Origin: Sulfurimonas sp.
GTDB taxonomy: Bacteria > Campylobacterota > Campylobacteria > Campylobacterales > Sulfurimonadaceae
Length of the DNA: 64,000 nt
Direction of reading: 5' to 3'
NCBI GenBank assembly: GCA_030949825.1
Contig: JAUZSC010000002.1
Location: forward strand, 1 to 64,000
Under the pieces are notes generated by a model. That model was not told the origin of the DNA, ran no database searches, and saw only the letters and a program-made list of their open reading frames with translations. Below are positions 39,153 through 49,396 of this stretch, in pieces; positions within the stretch are counted from its first letter, which is position 1; the number at the start of each line of letters is the position of its first letter. The position numbers were made by a program, and so were the translations under genes.

Positions 39153-40010
39153 CTAAAGGTCTAAGCCTTTAGTCTTATAGCGTTCTAGCATACTTTCGTT
39201 TCCACTCACTCCACCACTATGTATATACAAGATATTTTCAAGTCCCTCTTCTAAAAGAGTTTTCCACATTAAGGGCGCATAAAGTAAATCAAATTCTATA
39301 CCTGCATCTAAGAGTTTTTTATATATCTCAAAATATTCCTTATATGGCTTAGCAAAATGATACTTCTTACTTACTTCTAAAATGACTAAATTATCCGGTA
39401 TTTTATGAAGTGCTTGCATCTGTTGTTTAAGATACTCGCTGTCACCTATTAGAGCAACAGTATAGACTTTATACTCAGGTAAAGACAAGGCTAAAAAAAG
39501 TGCTGTAGTACCTGTTCCTGATGGAGTAGCAACTGCTTTTATATCTAAGTTGGCATCTCGTATTTCTTGGGCTAGAATAGCTATACCTTTTTGAGCAAGA
39601 CTATCAGCTCCACCTTGGTCAAGGAGAAAGGTTTTTTCATTTAGATTAAAGTTTAAGGAAGATACATAGTCTCTATATAAATCTTCTTCAAGCTCTATAT
39701 GCTCCATACCTAAAGTATTTGCTAGGTACAAATTGCCAAAGTTCTGCTCTTTTACTCTTTGACTAATCCTTTTCGTGTAATATTCAAAAATCCATTCTTT
39801 TTTCTTACACATTGCAGCAATCGCTAACATTGCATTAGATTGTGTTCCACCATAAGAAATTATTTTGTTATATTTTGAGTTTGGAGTTTGAAGAAGTGTA
39901 TAAAGTTTTCGGAATTTATTTCCAGCTAAAAAAGTGTCTACTAAATCATCTCTTTTAACATGAAAAGTTTTCCCATCTAAGTATATCTTAGATAGGGAAG
40001 AAGGAAGCAT
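39153..40010 (-). CDS. PLP enzyme of the ACC deaminase / D-cysteine desulfhydrase family
   Basis: The 285 residues carry the PLP-lysine region KRDDLVDTFLAGNKFRKL, YGGTQSNAMLAIAAM (the family usually has SNH; here SNA) and SGTGTTALFLAL for phosphate binding. It could degrade D-cysteine or ACC-like substrates. Loss of the His after SN may alter the substrate. It lies 5 bp after the PpiC gene. Confidence 0.75.
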   Translation of the reverse strand: MLPSSLSKIYLDGKTFHVKRDDLVDTFLAGNKFRKLYTLLQTPNSKYNKIISYGGTQSNAMLAIAAMCKKKEWIFEYYTKRISQRVKEQNFGNLYLANTLGMEHIELEEDLYRDYVSSLNFNLNEKTFLLDQGGADSLAQKGIAILAQEIRDANLDIKAVATPSGTGTTALFLALSLPEYKVYTVALIGDSEYLKQQMQALHKIPDNLVILEVSKKYHFAKPYKEYFEIYKKLLDAGIEFDLLYAPLMWKTLLEEGLENILYIHSGGVSGNESMLERYKTKGLDL

Positions 40011-40015
40011 AGCTA

Positions 40016-40843
40016 TTATTTAATAGTTGCTTTTTTCTGAAGTGAAGCCATTTTTGATTTCATAGAGCCTTTGAATTTTTCCATTTTAAGTCTTTGTTCT
40101 ATGAATGGTTTAACTTCTTTGTATGTCAGATTTTTAGCCTTGTTCTTTTCTTCTAAATAAATAATATGGTATCCAAACTGTGTTTTTACAGCTCCGGAGA
40201 TTGTTCCCACTTTCATATTAAAAACTTCCTTATTAAACTCTGGAACCATTTTACCCTTTGCAAATGTACCCAAGTCACCACCATTAACACTACTCGGCCC
40301 TGTTGATTTTGCTTTTGCTAATTCCATAAACTTCGTTTTAAGTTTTTCGCCCTTAAGTCCTTTTAAATCCTTGATAATAGCTTTCGCTTCTGACTTACCT
40401 GCAACAAGGATATGACGAGCATGAACACTTTGCTCTTCTTTATACTCACCTTTGTTTTTATTATAATAATCTCTTAATGTTTTGTTAGAAACACTTACTT
40501 TATCGAATTGTTTTTGCTGCCAAATTTGAATAGCAACTTCTTTTTTAACTTTTTCTTGAACTTTCGCATATTCTGCTTTAAACTCTTTTGATTTTAAAAT
40601 ACCAGTTTTTGTAGCATCATTATAAATGAGTACCTTTGCAACAAGTTGCTGTAAAACTTCTTTTCTAAATTTAATCTGCTTTGCAGGTTCGAGTTGATTC
40701 ATTCTTCCTTGCGTTGCATTCATAAGGATTGTATCTACATCATTTTTTGTAATTTTTGTACCATCTACAGTTACTAATGTCTGCGCTGATAGGCTTGAAG
40801 TTACCACGAAGAGGATTGATATGATTTTTTTATTTATTGTCAT
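40016..40843 (-). CDS. periplasmic PpiC/parvulin chaperone, PEB4-like
   Basis: This 275-residue protein has a signal peptide (KKIISILFVVTSSLSAQ), a SurA/PEB4-type helical chaperone domain, and a parvulin prolyl isomerase domain (about 140-235: HARHILVAGKSEA; GGDLGTFAKGKMVPEFN; FGYHIIYLEE). It likely assists outer-membrane protein folding. The lysine richness is typical of the Campylobacter homologue. Confidence 0.85.
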   Translation of the reverse strand: MTINKKIISILFVVTSSLSAQTLVTVDGTKITKNDVDTILMNATQGRMNQLEPAKQIKFRKEVLQQLVAKVLIYNDATKTGILKSKEFKAEYAKVQEKVKKEVAIQIWQQKQFDKVSVSNKTLRDYYNKNKGEYKEEQSVHARHILVAGKSEAKAIIKDLKGLKGEKLKTKFMELAKAKSTGPSSVNGGDLGTFAKGKMVPEFNKEVFNMKVGTISGAVKTQFGYHIIYLEEKNKAKNLTYKEVKPFIEQRLKMEKFKGSMKSKMASLQKKATIK

Positions 40844-41894
40844 TTTAAAGCTTCCCTTATCTTTTTATATTCACAGTATATTTCATTTATGCTAATAGTT
40901 GTTAAACAAATAATGCTTTTAAATACTTATTCAATATCTTCTATAGTTTTTCTTTTCTTATTGGCTTTGAAAGGTAATCGTCTAGCCCTTCTGCAAGTAA
41001 CTTTTCTCTATCCCCTTGCATTGCCATAGCAGTAAAAGCAACAATAGGTGTGTTAGCGTTTAAATCGACTTTTTCCTTGATTTCTTTGCTTGCAACGATT
41101 CCATTTTTCTCAGGCATATCAATATCCATAAACACTATATCAAACTTATTTTTTACACACATCGCAATAGCTTCATTTCCATTTACTGCAGTCATAACCG
41201 ATATATTATATCCCTTGAGCATAATTTGCATAAGTCTTTGGTTGATTAGATTGTCTTCGACTAAGAGTGCTCTTACCTCATCCTTAATAATTAACTTATT
41301 TTTTGTAGTGAGCTCAAGGTCTACACTGTGTATAAAATTTAAATGCTTGGATAATTCACTTGGAAACAAAGGAGCTTGCATTACTTCATCAATAACATGT
41401 GTTAATTTTGTTTGCAATTTTTCACCTTCATGCAAATACATAATAACTGGTGTTTTTTTACCTAATGTACCAAGTTTAAACATCCACGAAGAATCACTTT
41501 GGTTTGCAATTATATATAAACTATCTATACCTTTATAAATCTCTTCATCTAGAATATTTGACTTTATAACATCAATCCCAAAAGAGCGTAAGTATGCACA
41601 AAGAAAATTCGCTTCATCTATCTTGGTTTTATCAAGTAATAAAACCCGTACCTTTTTCTTTTGCATCATCTTATATGCTTGCCCTGTAGAATCATTAAAT
41701 TTAAGTACAAAATTAAAAGAGCTTCCACTTCCCTCTTCGCTTTTAATATTAAGTTCACTTTCAAAGAGTTTAACCAAACCATTACAAAGACTAAGCCCTA
41801 CTCCTAGCTTTTCATCTGCATGATTTCCAGAGTTAAATGGTTCAAGTATATACTTTAAGTCTTTTTTAGAGATGCCCTTTCCTGTGTCTTTAAT

Positions 41895-43423
41895 GAGACC
41901 ACAGCACAACCCCAAACACTACCCCAATCCTAATTTTAAAATATTTTTTTGAAATCTCTAAAATATATCTGCTTAATTTTCATCATAAATTGTTTCTCAC
42001 CCTTAAAGTTATCTAAATACCCTTTATTTCTTATCATATTTCCTAGCTATTTCTTACTTTTCGTAAGGCTATTTGTTTATGGGCAAATAGTTTTAGGTTT
42101 GAGGCTAAGCAAGCTATTGTAAAATTCATATTATTGCGGACTAATCCAGTATACCTATTGGTATGATATTTCATTTGGGCTTTTAGACGCGCAAAGCTAT
42201 GTTCAACCTTTGCCCTGATTTTATGTTTTGGTTTTTCTATCTCTCTTTGTGCTGCTCTCTCATCCTTAGTCATCTTCTGTGTCTCTTTGAGACAAATCTC
42301 ATTTTCTATTTCATTCTTCTCTAATAGTTCATCTACTTCTTTAGACTTGTATGCTTTATCTCCATAGAATGCTTCTATATCTTCCAGCTCTTCTACGATG
42401 GTTTGGACAACTGATATGTCAGATGTATTTGCAAATGTCATTATTGGTTTTAGTATTGCACCAGAGTCTGAGTCTGTTGCTATGTGTCCCTTGTATCCTG
42501 TTGCATATTGCTTTGTACCAGTTTGATATCCTGTTCTTACCTCTTTATCTACTTTGTCGGTTTGATCATAACTATCTTCGCTATTTTCTATAATATTTTT
42601 TGAGGTCTCGATATCTTTAGTATCTATGCCTTGTAGTTCATCTAGCTCTTGATTTTTAAATGTTCTTGAGTTATGTTCTTTCTTTCGTAATAATTTATCT
42701 ACTTTTTTTCTTGATGGTTTTGCTTTCTTGAGTTCTTCATTTATTTGTAAGTCAAGGGTTCTATTGGCTTCTTCTACTTTTACTCTATTGGCATTTCTTT
42801 GCTCTTTATCCTTATCTTTAACTCCATCATTCAAAGATTTAATTAAAGTTGCGTCTACTAAAATTGATTTACCACTTTTAGCTATTAAGCCTTTATCTTC
42901 TAGTTGTTTATTTACATGGTTAAATAGCTTATCATATATTTTAGTATCTATCAAAGAGTTCCTAAATCTACCTATGGTTGTACTATCAGGAGCTAAGTCC
43001 TCTAGGCTTAAACCTACGAATTTCATAAACAGTAAGTTTACATAAAGTGCTTCTTCAACCTTTTCGTCACTCAGGTCATAGAATTTTTGCAAGAGTAATA
43101 TTTTAAACATAAGGATATTGTCATAAGCTTTTACTCCACAAACATTCTTTGTACCGATACCATTCTTATTTAAAATAGGTTTTAACTTTCTAAAATCTAT
43201 TATACTATCTATCTCTTTTAGAAATGAATCTACATATTGAAGTCTATCGTTAACAGCATAATCTGTAAATGTTGGAGTATTCTCTTGAAATGCCAAATTA
43301 TTGCCTTTTAGCTTAAAATATCTTTAAATTCGTGGTGTAATTATAGCAAATAAATGGCTTTAAATAACTTAATATAAGGGGTTTTAAGAGATTTAGTTTG
43401 TTTTTTTACTGTGCAGTGGTCTC
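41895..43423 (-). mobile_element. IS5-family-like insertion sequence, 1529 bp, complete
   Basis: The imperfect terminal inverted repeats are GAGACCACAGCACAAC (left) and GAGACCACTGCACAGT (right, reverse complement). They are flanked by a 5-bp direct repeat TTAAT at 41890-41894 and 43424-43428, the target duplication. One transposase gene fills it. The host is a hybrid kinase gene whose sequence rejoins in frame when the element is removed. The family call rests on the transposase; the intact ORF suggests recent arrival. Confidence 0.92.
42043..43296 (-). CDS. IS5-like transposase
   Basis: The 417 residues have an N-terminal DUF772-like region (YDNILMFKILLLQKFYDLSD; PDSTTIGRFRNSL), a DDE domain with the first Asp in KSILVDATLIKS, a second in the GYKGHIATDSDSG region, and Glu in KHKIRAKVEHSFARLK. 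A lysine-rich insert (residues about 165-250) separates them. It is intact and in one frame, so it is probably active. The transposase cuts at the element ends given above. Confidence 0.88.
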   Translation of the reverse strand: MAFQENTPTFTDYAVNDRLQYVDSFLKEIDSIIDFRKLKPILNKNGIGTKNVCGVKAYDNILMFKILLLQKFYDLSDEKVEEALYVNLLFMKFVGLSLEDLAPDSTTIGRFRNSLIDTKIYDKLFNHVNKQLEDKGLIAKSGKSILVDATLIKSLNDGVKDKDKEQRNANRVKVEEANRTLDLQINEELKKAKPSRKKVDKLLRKKEHNSRTFKNQELDELQGIDTKDIETSKNIIENSEDSYDQTDKVDKEVRTGYQTGTKQYATGYKGHIATDSDSGAILKPIMTFANTSDISVVQTIVEELEDIEAFYGDKAYKSKEVDELLEKNEIENEICLKETQKMTKDERAAQREIEKPKHKIRAKVEHSFARLKAQMKYHTNRYTGLVRNNMNFTIACLASNLKLFAHKQIALRKVRNS

Positions 43424-44432
43424 TTAATACTAAATCTAATATTACATGCACCACTAACTTGTCTTTTTAAAAGCTTTATTTCAACAATTATTCTTCCACC
43501 TCTTGGTGTAAACTTAATTGCATTTTGGATTAAGGAGTTCATCATTTGTTTGATTTTTCTCAAATCAGAATTAATTTCTTGTGGTAATTTAGGATCAATA
43601 AAGCTCAAAACCTTTATACCTCTTTCTTTTGCAAGCGTCATATGACTGTATATAAGTTCTTCCATTTGAGGAATGATTTCAAAATTTGCATTATCTATGG
43701 TCAGTCTTCCACCTTGCAACTGTGAAAGATCTAAAAGTGTTTCAATATTTGACATCAAGCTACGAGAAGAGTCTTCAATCAGCTTTAAATATTCTGCTTG
43801 TGTTTTGTTAATATTTGTTTGTGAGAGTAAGTCTATAAAGCCTATAATCCCGTTCATAGGTGTACGGAACTCATGTCCAATATTTGAAAGAAACTTTATT
43901 TTTAATTTTTGCACTTCTTTTACTTCTTGTTTAGCTTGAAGTATTTTACTAATGTCTTGTATTTCTAAAATACAAATATCCTTCGTACTTTAAATACTTT
44001 TACATTTTACTAGAGCATCTATAATTTCACTTTTTTCATTATACAAGCGAAGTTCATAACCTTTCGTCTTATGTTTTTTAATATACTCTAACCAAGAGCT
44101 ATCATCTTCTGTGAAAATCTCTTCACTTTCACTCAAAAACATATCTCGAACGCTTATATGTTGTCTACGAAAATCATGAATATCTTTATATCCAAAGACA
44201 TCAAAAAAGCTTTTACTTCCTCCTATCCAGCCATTTTTTTTACTATAAACTAAAATCATACTAGTACTAATATTTAAAATATCTATAAGTAACTGATTGT
44301 TAAATAAATCGCTAAATTTTTCAATTCCATCTTTCGTTTGTTTTTTTTAGAAAAAAAAGAAAAAATACCCATAAACTTTCCTCTATATAATTTTTACTTA
44401 TTTGATTATAGCATAAAGTATAATCTGCTAGA

Positions 44433-45083
44433 ATGCTACTTATGAAAAAAGCTACAAAAAAAGAGATTTTAGAAATACATCAAAGATTTATAGATAGATA
44501 CAGTGATGCAGTTACTGAACTTAACTATTCAAACGCCTATGAGATAGTGATAGCTGTTGCCTTATCTGCACAATGCACAGATAAAAGAGTCAATGTCATC
44601 ACGCCTCCTTTGTTTAAAAAGTATCCTACCCCATACGATTTAGCAGATGCAGATATAAATGATGTTAAATCCTTACTTAATACCTGCTCATTTTTTAACA
44701 ACAAGGCTAAAAATATTATTGCTATGGCTCAAAGAGTTGTCGAGGTTTATGGAGGTGAGATTCCAATGAATGAAAAAGACTTACAAACACTTGCAGGAGT
44801 TGGTCAAAAAACAGCCAATGTTGTTATGATTGAGTTTACTGGAGCGAACCTTATGGCAGTGGATACGCATGTTTTTCGTGTCGCGCATAGACTTGGTCTG
44901 AGTGATGATAAAACAGCTATTAAAACAGAAGCTACACTTGTTAGAAAATTTAAAAATAATTTACATGCATTACATCAAGGCATGGTACTTTTTGGCCGTT
45001 ATATTTGTACAGCAAAAAATCCTAAATGTGAAGAGTGTTTTTTAACTGAGTTTTGTAAAACTAAAGTGACTTTTAAAGTTTAG
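44433..45083 (+). CDS. nth: endonuclease III
   Basis: This DNA glycosylase/AP lyase removes oxidised pyrimidines. The helix-hairpin-helix LAGVGQKTANVVM has the catalytic Lys, AVDTHVFRVAHRLG has the Asp, and the 4Fe-4S loop is C-x6-C-x2-C-x5-C at the end. Two starts are possible (44433 or 44442). A TATAAT at 44419-44424 lies so close that the transcript would begin almost at the first ATG, with little or no leader. Confidence 0.92.
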   Translation: MLLMKKATKKEILEIHQRFIDRYSDAVTELNYSNAYEIVIAVALSAQCTDKRVNVITPPLFKKYPTPYDLADADINDVKSLLNTCSFFNNKAKNIIAMAQRVVEVYGGEIPMNEKDLQTLAGVGQKTANVVMIEFTGANLMAVDTHVFRVAHRLGLSDDKTAIKTEATLVRKFKNNLHALHQGMVLFGRYICTAKNPKCEECFLTEFCKTKVTFKV

Positions 45084-45107
45084 GTACATTATATGCTTTG
45101 TTAAATT

Positions 45108-45374
45108 ATGATAAAAATAATTCTTCTCACTACTACGCTCTTTTTTACAGGATGCCTAAACAAACATGGAGTGTCAGCTCAGTACTATAGTGGCTGCAAA
45201 GAGTACTATGACTTACAAGGTTATTACCATAAGGAATGTGGAGAAGACGATATTATTACCTATGAAGAGGCTGAGACAAAGACAAAGCGTTCTATTGCAA
45301 AAATAAAAAATAAAATTAAAAAAACCTTTGGTCAAGAAGTATCCAAACCAAAGCCTATCCCAAATGTAGAGTAA
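45108..45374 (+). CDS. small lipoprotein of unknown function
   Basis: This 88-residue protein has a signal peptide ending in a lipobox, TLFFTGC (Cys16). Three more Cys follow near the start, with a Tyr-rich patch (CKEYYDLQGYYHKEC) and a basic C-terminal half. It is expected to be anchored to a membrane on the periplasmic side. It lies 24 bp after nth and converges on cmoA. Confidence 0.6.
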   Translation: MIKIILLTTTLFFTGCLNKHGVSAQYYSGCKEYYDLQGYYHKECGEDDIITYEEAETKTKRSIAKIKNKIKKTFGQEVSKPKPIPNVE

Positions 45375-45377
45375 AAC

Positions 45378-46085
45378 TTAACGAATTGCTATAAAAGTAG
45401 CAAAGTTTGCCCAACGAAAGACAACTTCACAATGTGAAAAACCATTATTTAAAGCCATTTTAATATTTTCTTCCTCACTGTAAGGCACTAAAACATTTTC
45501 AAGAGCTTCTCTTTTTTGCATAATCTCATACTCTGAATAACCCTGTTCTTTTTTAAAGTCATAATAACATTCTATTAAATCTTTATTAAGTTTAGAATGA
45601 TGTGAAATTACTTTTTCACTAAAGATAAATACACCCTCATCTTTTAAAGCATTCGCAATTTTTTTCACTAACTCTTCACGGACAAGAGGACGAATAAACT
45701 GTAAGGTATAGTTACTTATAAATACCTCAGCATCGAGGTAGTCATAGTCTAAGATGTCTGCATTATACACTTCTATATTTGCACCATAGGCTTCACATTT
45801 TTTTCTTGCTTGATCAAGCATTGCCTCTGAGTTGTCAAGTCCGATAAGTGTAGAACTTTTATTTATTTTTCTGTGTATATTTAGAAGTAGCGTTGCGGTT
45901 GAACATCCAAGATCATAAAGCAAGCCACCATTTTGAAGTTGCTTAAGTGCAAAAAATTCTGTAATCTTTTGACTCTCCTTATAAAAGGGAACACTTCTTT
46001 GTAGCATGTCATCAAAAACAGCTGCAACTTCTGCGTCAAATTCAAATTGTTTTTTTATTGGTTTTGTAAATACTTTATCATTCAT
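45378..46085 (-). CDS. cmoA: carboxy-S-adenosyl-L-methionine synthase
   Basis: This 235-residue enzyme converts SAM and prephenate to carboxy-SAM for the cmo5U34 tRNA wobble modification. The start ([20 protein letters not shown]), SAM motif [14 protein letters not shown] and [10 protein letters not shown] are diagnostic of CmoA over generic methyltransferases. The partner cmoB is not in the window. Confidence 0.9.
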   Translation of the reverse strand: MNDKVFTKPIKKQFEFDAEVAAVFDDMLQRSVPFYKESQKITEFFALKQLQNGGLLYDLGCSTATLLLNIHRKINKSSTLIGLDNSEAMLDQARKKCEAYGANIEVYNADILDYDYLDAEVFISNYTLQFIRPLVREELVKKIANALKDEGVFIFSEKVISHHSKLNKDLIECYYDFKKEQGYSEYEIMQKREALENVLVPYSEEENIKMALNNGFSHCEVVFRWANFATFIAIR

Positions 46086-46137
46086 TTATATTCCTAATAG
46101 CTTATTTTAACGAAATTCTTATGATATAATCAATGTT

Positions 46138-49088
46138 ATGAAATTAAGCATAACTAAAAAAATATCGTTGCTAGTCAGTGTTCCTCTCATTACCATCGTT
46201 CTTTTTTCCCTTAACCATATTTATGAGAAAAGGAATATCCTCGAGTTGTATAAAAAAGAACTTTCTAGCTTAAGCATTATGCGTAAGGGAAGTCAACTTT
46301 TACATGAGCTACAAATAGAAAGAGGTTTAAGTGCTGGTTATTTATATGAAGATGCTAATCCTGAACTCGCGCGTATGCTCTTAGAACAGTATAAAACTAC
46401 CGATAAAGAACTCTTAAAAGTCATCTCTTATATTCAGACAACAGATGAAACACTTCTCTCAGATACTAATTATAAATATCTACAGGCACTCAAAAATAAT
46501 ATTTCCAAACTATCCACTATTCGAGAAGAAGTTAAAACACATACTATACAACAAAAAGCTTCTTTTGATTACTATTCCCTCACAAACAAAAATATCATCG
46601 CCCTGTATAAAGGTCTCAACCTTCAAACCAATTCAAAAAAAATCAATGCAGATATACAGGTATTAAATATTTTAGTAAGCATGCAGGAAACTGCTGGGCA
46701 AGAAAGAGCCTTGTCTCTAAACTTACTTAATACAAAAAAAATATCCAACACAGATAAAATTCTTTACCATAAACTCATTGCCTTACAAGATGATCAATAC
46801 TTACAACTCAATATTTTACTCAGTGAACTTAAACAAGATACTGCCTTAAAAAAGATTCATACAAAATATGCCAATAACTTTTTTATGCACATTCGTAAAA
46901 GACTTATGGATACTACCCTGCAAAGCGATACAGCTATGTCAGAAGTTAAAGACCTAGCCCAAGTTAGAAGCCAATGGATTAAAGTAAGTACAAACAGGAT
47001 AAATGCAATCCATCGGATAGAAGGAAAAATATTTTCTCGTATTCACCAATATATACAAAAGGATATTGAAGCTAATTTCAATGCACTGATGCTACAAGTT
47101 TCCATCACTATCCTTACCATTATTTTACTTCTTTTAAGCACGCGGTATATTACTAAAAAAATTAGATATTCAATCGCCCAACTTGAACTAGGCTTAGATG
47201 ACTTTTTTAATTTTTTAAATAGTAAAAGTGAAAAATCAAAAGATATACAAACAAACTCAGATGATGAAATAAACGATATGGCGCAAAGGATTAATGCGCA
47301 GAGAAAAAGAATTGAGCAGCATCTTGAAGAAGATATTGATTTTATTCATGAAATTACGCATATCGTTACATTAATGAAAGATGGTGATTTTTCTGAACGA
47401 CCTTATTTTGAGCCTTACAATCCTCACCTCAGAGAACTTAAAGATGTGTTTAATCAACTTACAGACCTTATCTCACAAAAGATAAAAGAACAAACAGATT
47501 CTCTTGAAGATTTAAATAATTCTCTTGAAGAACGCGTGCATTTTCAAACACTTGAACTCGAAAAACAGATTCAGGAGATTACCATTGCTATGGAAAAAGC
47601 TGTTCAAGCTGAGATAGCAAAAGATGAATTTCTTGCAAATATGTCCCATGAAATCAGAACACCACTCAATGCTATCTTAGGCTTTGTAACTATCTTGAAA
47701 AAAATAACCAAAGAAGAAAAGCCATTACATTATTTAAATATAATCGATACGAGTGGAAAATCTCTTTTAAGCATCATCAATGATATTTTAGATTTTTCTA
47801 AAATTCAAAGTGGAAAGTTCACCATTGCTCCACATCCCGTTAACCTCGTTGAGTCTATGAGTAATGCTTCTTTATTGTTTGCATCTAAAGCATATGAAAA
47901 ATATATTGTACTCGCAGTTTACATTGATCCACATATGCCACAAAAGATAAATATCGATTCAGTCCGACTTATACAGATTTTTTCAAACCTTTTGAGTAAT
48001 GCCATTAAATTCACTCCTAATGATGGAAGTATCGAAGTTGATGTCACATGTTCAGATGCTGTCGTCACCCTTAGGGTTAAAGATACTGGAATCGGTATTG
48101 CAGAGGACAATATTTCTAAGGTTTTTTCCGCCTTTGAACAAGCCGATGGTTCTACCACTAGAAAGTACGGGGGAACAGGGCTCGGTCTATCAATATCCTA
48201 TAAACTTGCTAAGCTTATGGGTGGAGACATCACACTTAGTTCAGAGCTTGGAGTTGGTTCAACATTTACAGTAACATTACCAGTAGAGATTCTTGATAAA
48301 AAAGCTGAAGTTTTTATAGAAAAAGAGAAAATAGAAGACTACACCGTAGCAATTCTTGATAACGCTAAGAAAAAAAAATAGAAGAGGGCTGATAGAGAAG
48401 TATCTCAATGATTTTGGAATACATAAAATTTTACAACTCAGTGCATTTCAAACTGAGGGCTATGATTTATTATTTTTTACGCCTGATGATGAATACAATG
48501 AAGATATCGTTTATTCTAAAATACCTGCTATTGCCCTTTTGAGAAGCTCTTCTATAAAATTAGCCGATCTTTCACACGTAAACCCGCTTTATCTACCCTA
48601 CACTCCAATCAGTATAATCAAGGCTATCAAAGATTCTATGCATGCTCAAATACTCGAGCGAAAAGAAAAAATAATTCTAGAAGAAGAAGAAAATCAGATA
48701 GAATTTATTGGCTCTATCTTAGTAGCAGAAGACAACAAAACGAACCAGATGCTGATCTCTTTGATTTTAGATGACTATGGACTTGATTTCACTATGGCTA
48801 ACGATGGTGTCCAAGCAGTAGACTTGTTTAAAAAAAGGCGGATTCGACCTTGTTCTTATGGATGAAAATATGCCTGAGCTTAATGGTATTGGGGCGATGC
48901 AACTCATAAAAGCTTATGAAAAAGAAAATGATTTAAACATGACCCCAATCATTGCACTCACGGCTAGTGTACTAGAAGCAGACAAGAAAAAGTTTACAGA
49001 TGCTGGTATGGATGGCTTTGTAGCAAAACCTATTGACACAAAAGAACTAGAATCCGAACTTGGACGATTTTTAAAACAAAAGGACTAA
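46138..49088 (+). CDS. NIT-domain hybrid histidine kinase, frame broken at two poly-A tracts
   Basis: The order is an N-terminal helix, a periplasmic NIT (nitrate/nitrite sensor-like) domain (LQIERGLSAGYL; QETAGQERALSLN), a second helix near 320-340, a HAMP region, a coiled coil, HisKA (MSHEIRTPLNAILGF), HATPase (VKDTGIGI; KYGGTGLGLSI), a degenerate receiver, then a receiver with LMDENMPELNG. Frames break at nine As (48370-48378) and seven As (48830-48836). One base fewer in each gives about 982 residues. As sequenced, the kinase part is whole but its receiver output is separated, so activity could switch with tract length. Confidence 0.85.
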
Positions 49089-49089
49089 C

Positions 49090-49383
49090 ATGGAAAATAT
49101 GCAACTCGACACTTCAACAATCATGATGATAGTATTTGTCTTTTCTTTTGTTATAAGTATGTGGAAAGTTTACGCTTTTTTACCAAACAAAGAGTTAGCG
49201 GATGACGATACAACGCCAGCATCTCAAGAAGAACTTATAAAAATTGTTAAAAAACATTTAACACAGGACATCAGTTCAAAAGAACTCTTAGAACTCGTTA
49301 AAAATGATGCTTTATTTGATAAAAAGCATTTTTGGAGATTTAATGAAAATAAACTAAACCAACTCCTTATCAAAATAAAATAA
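49090..49383 (+). CDS. small single-pass membrane protein of unknown function
   Basis: This 97-residue protein has one N-terminal helix (STIMMIVFVFSFVISMWKVY), then an acidic linker and a helical C-terminus ending LNQLLIKIK. It begins 2 bp after the hybrid kinase stop, so it is probably in the same operon and may be an accessory to it. Confidence 0.5.
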   Translation: MENMQLDTSTIMMIVFVFSFVISMWKVYAFLPNKELADDDTTPASQEELIKIVKKHLTQDISSKELLELVKNDALFDKKHFWRFNENKLNQLLIKIK

Positions 49384-49396
49384 TACAAAGAGACAT

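Larger units (their letters stand above)
40902..44372 (-). pseudogene. PAS-containing hybrid histidine kinase, split by an IS element
   Basis: The order from ATG 44372 (AGAGGAAA site) is a Phe-rich start, a frame break in eight As (44341-44348), a PAS domain, an in-frame TAA at 43990, and a HisKA domain (NIGHEFRTPMNGIIGF). ATP-lid sequence is then cut by the IS at FSI|KDTGKG. The catalytic domain, a degenerate receiver and a second receiver (VEDN, MDIDMPEKNG) follow, and then TAG at 40941, after which KILNKYLKALFV would continue to 40902. Excising the IS plus one target copy and repairing one base gives exactly 646 codons. The receptor is dead as sequenced. Confidence 0.85.
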
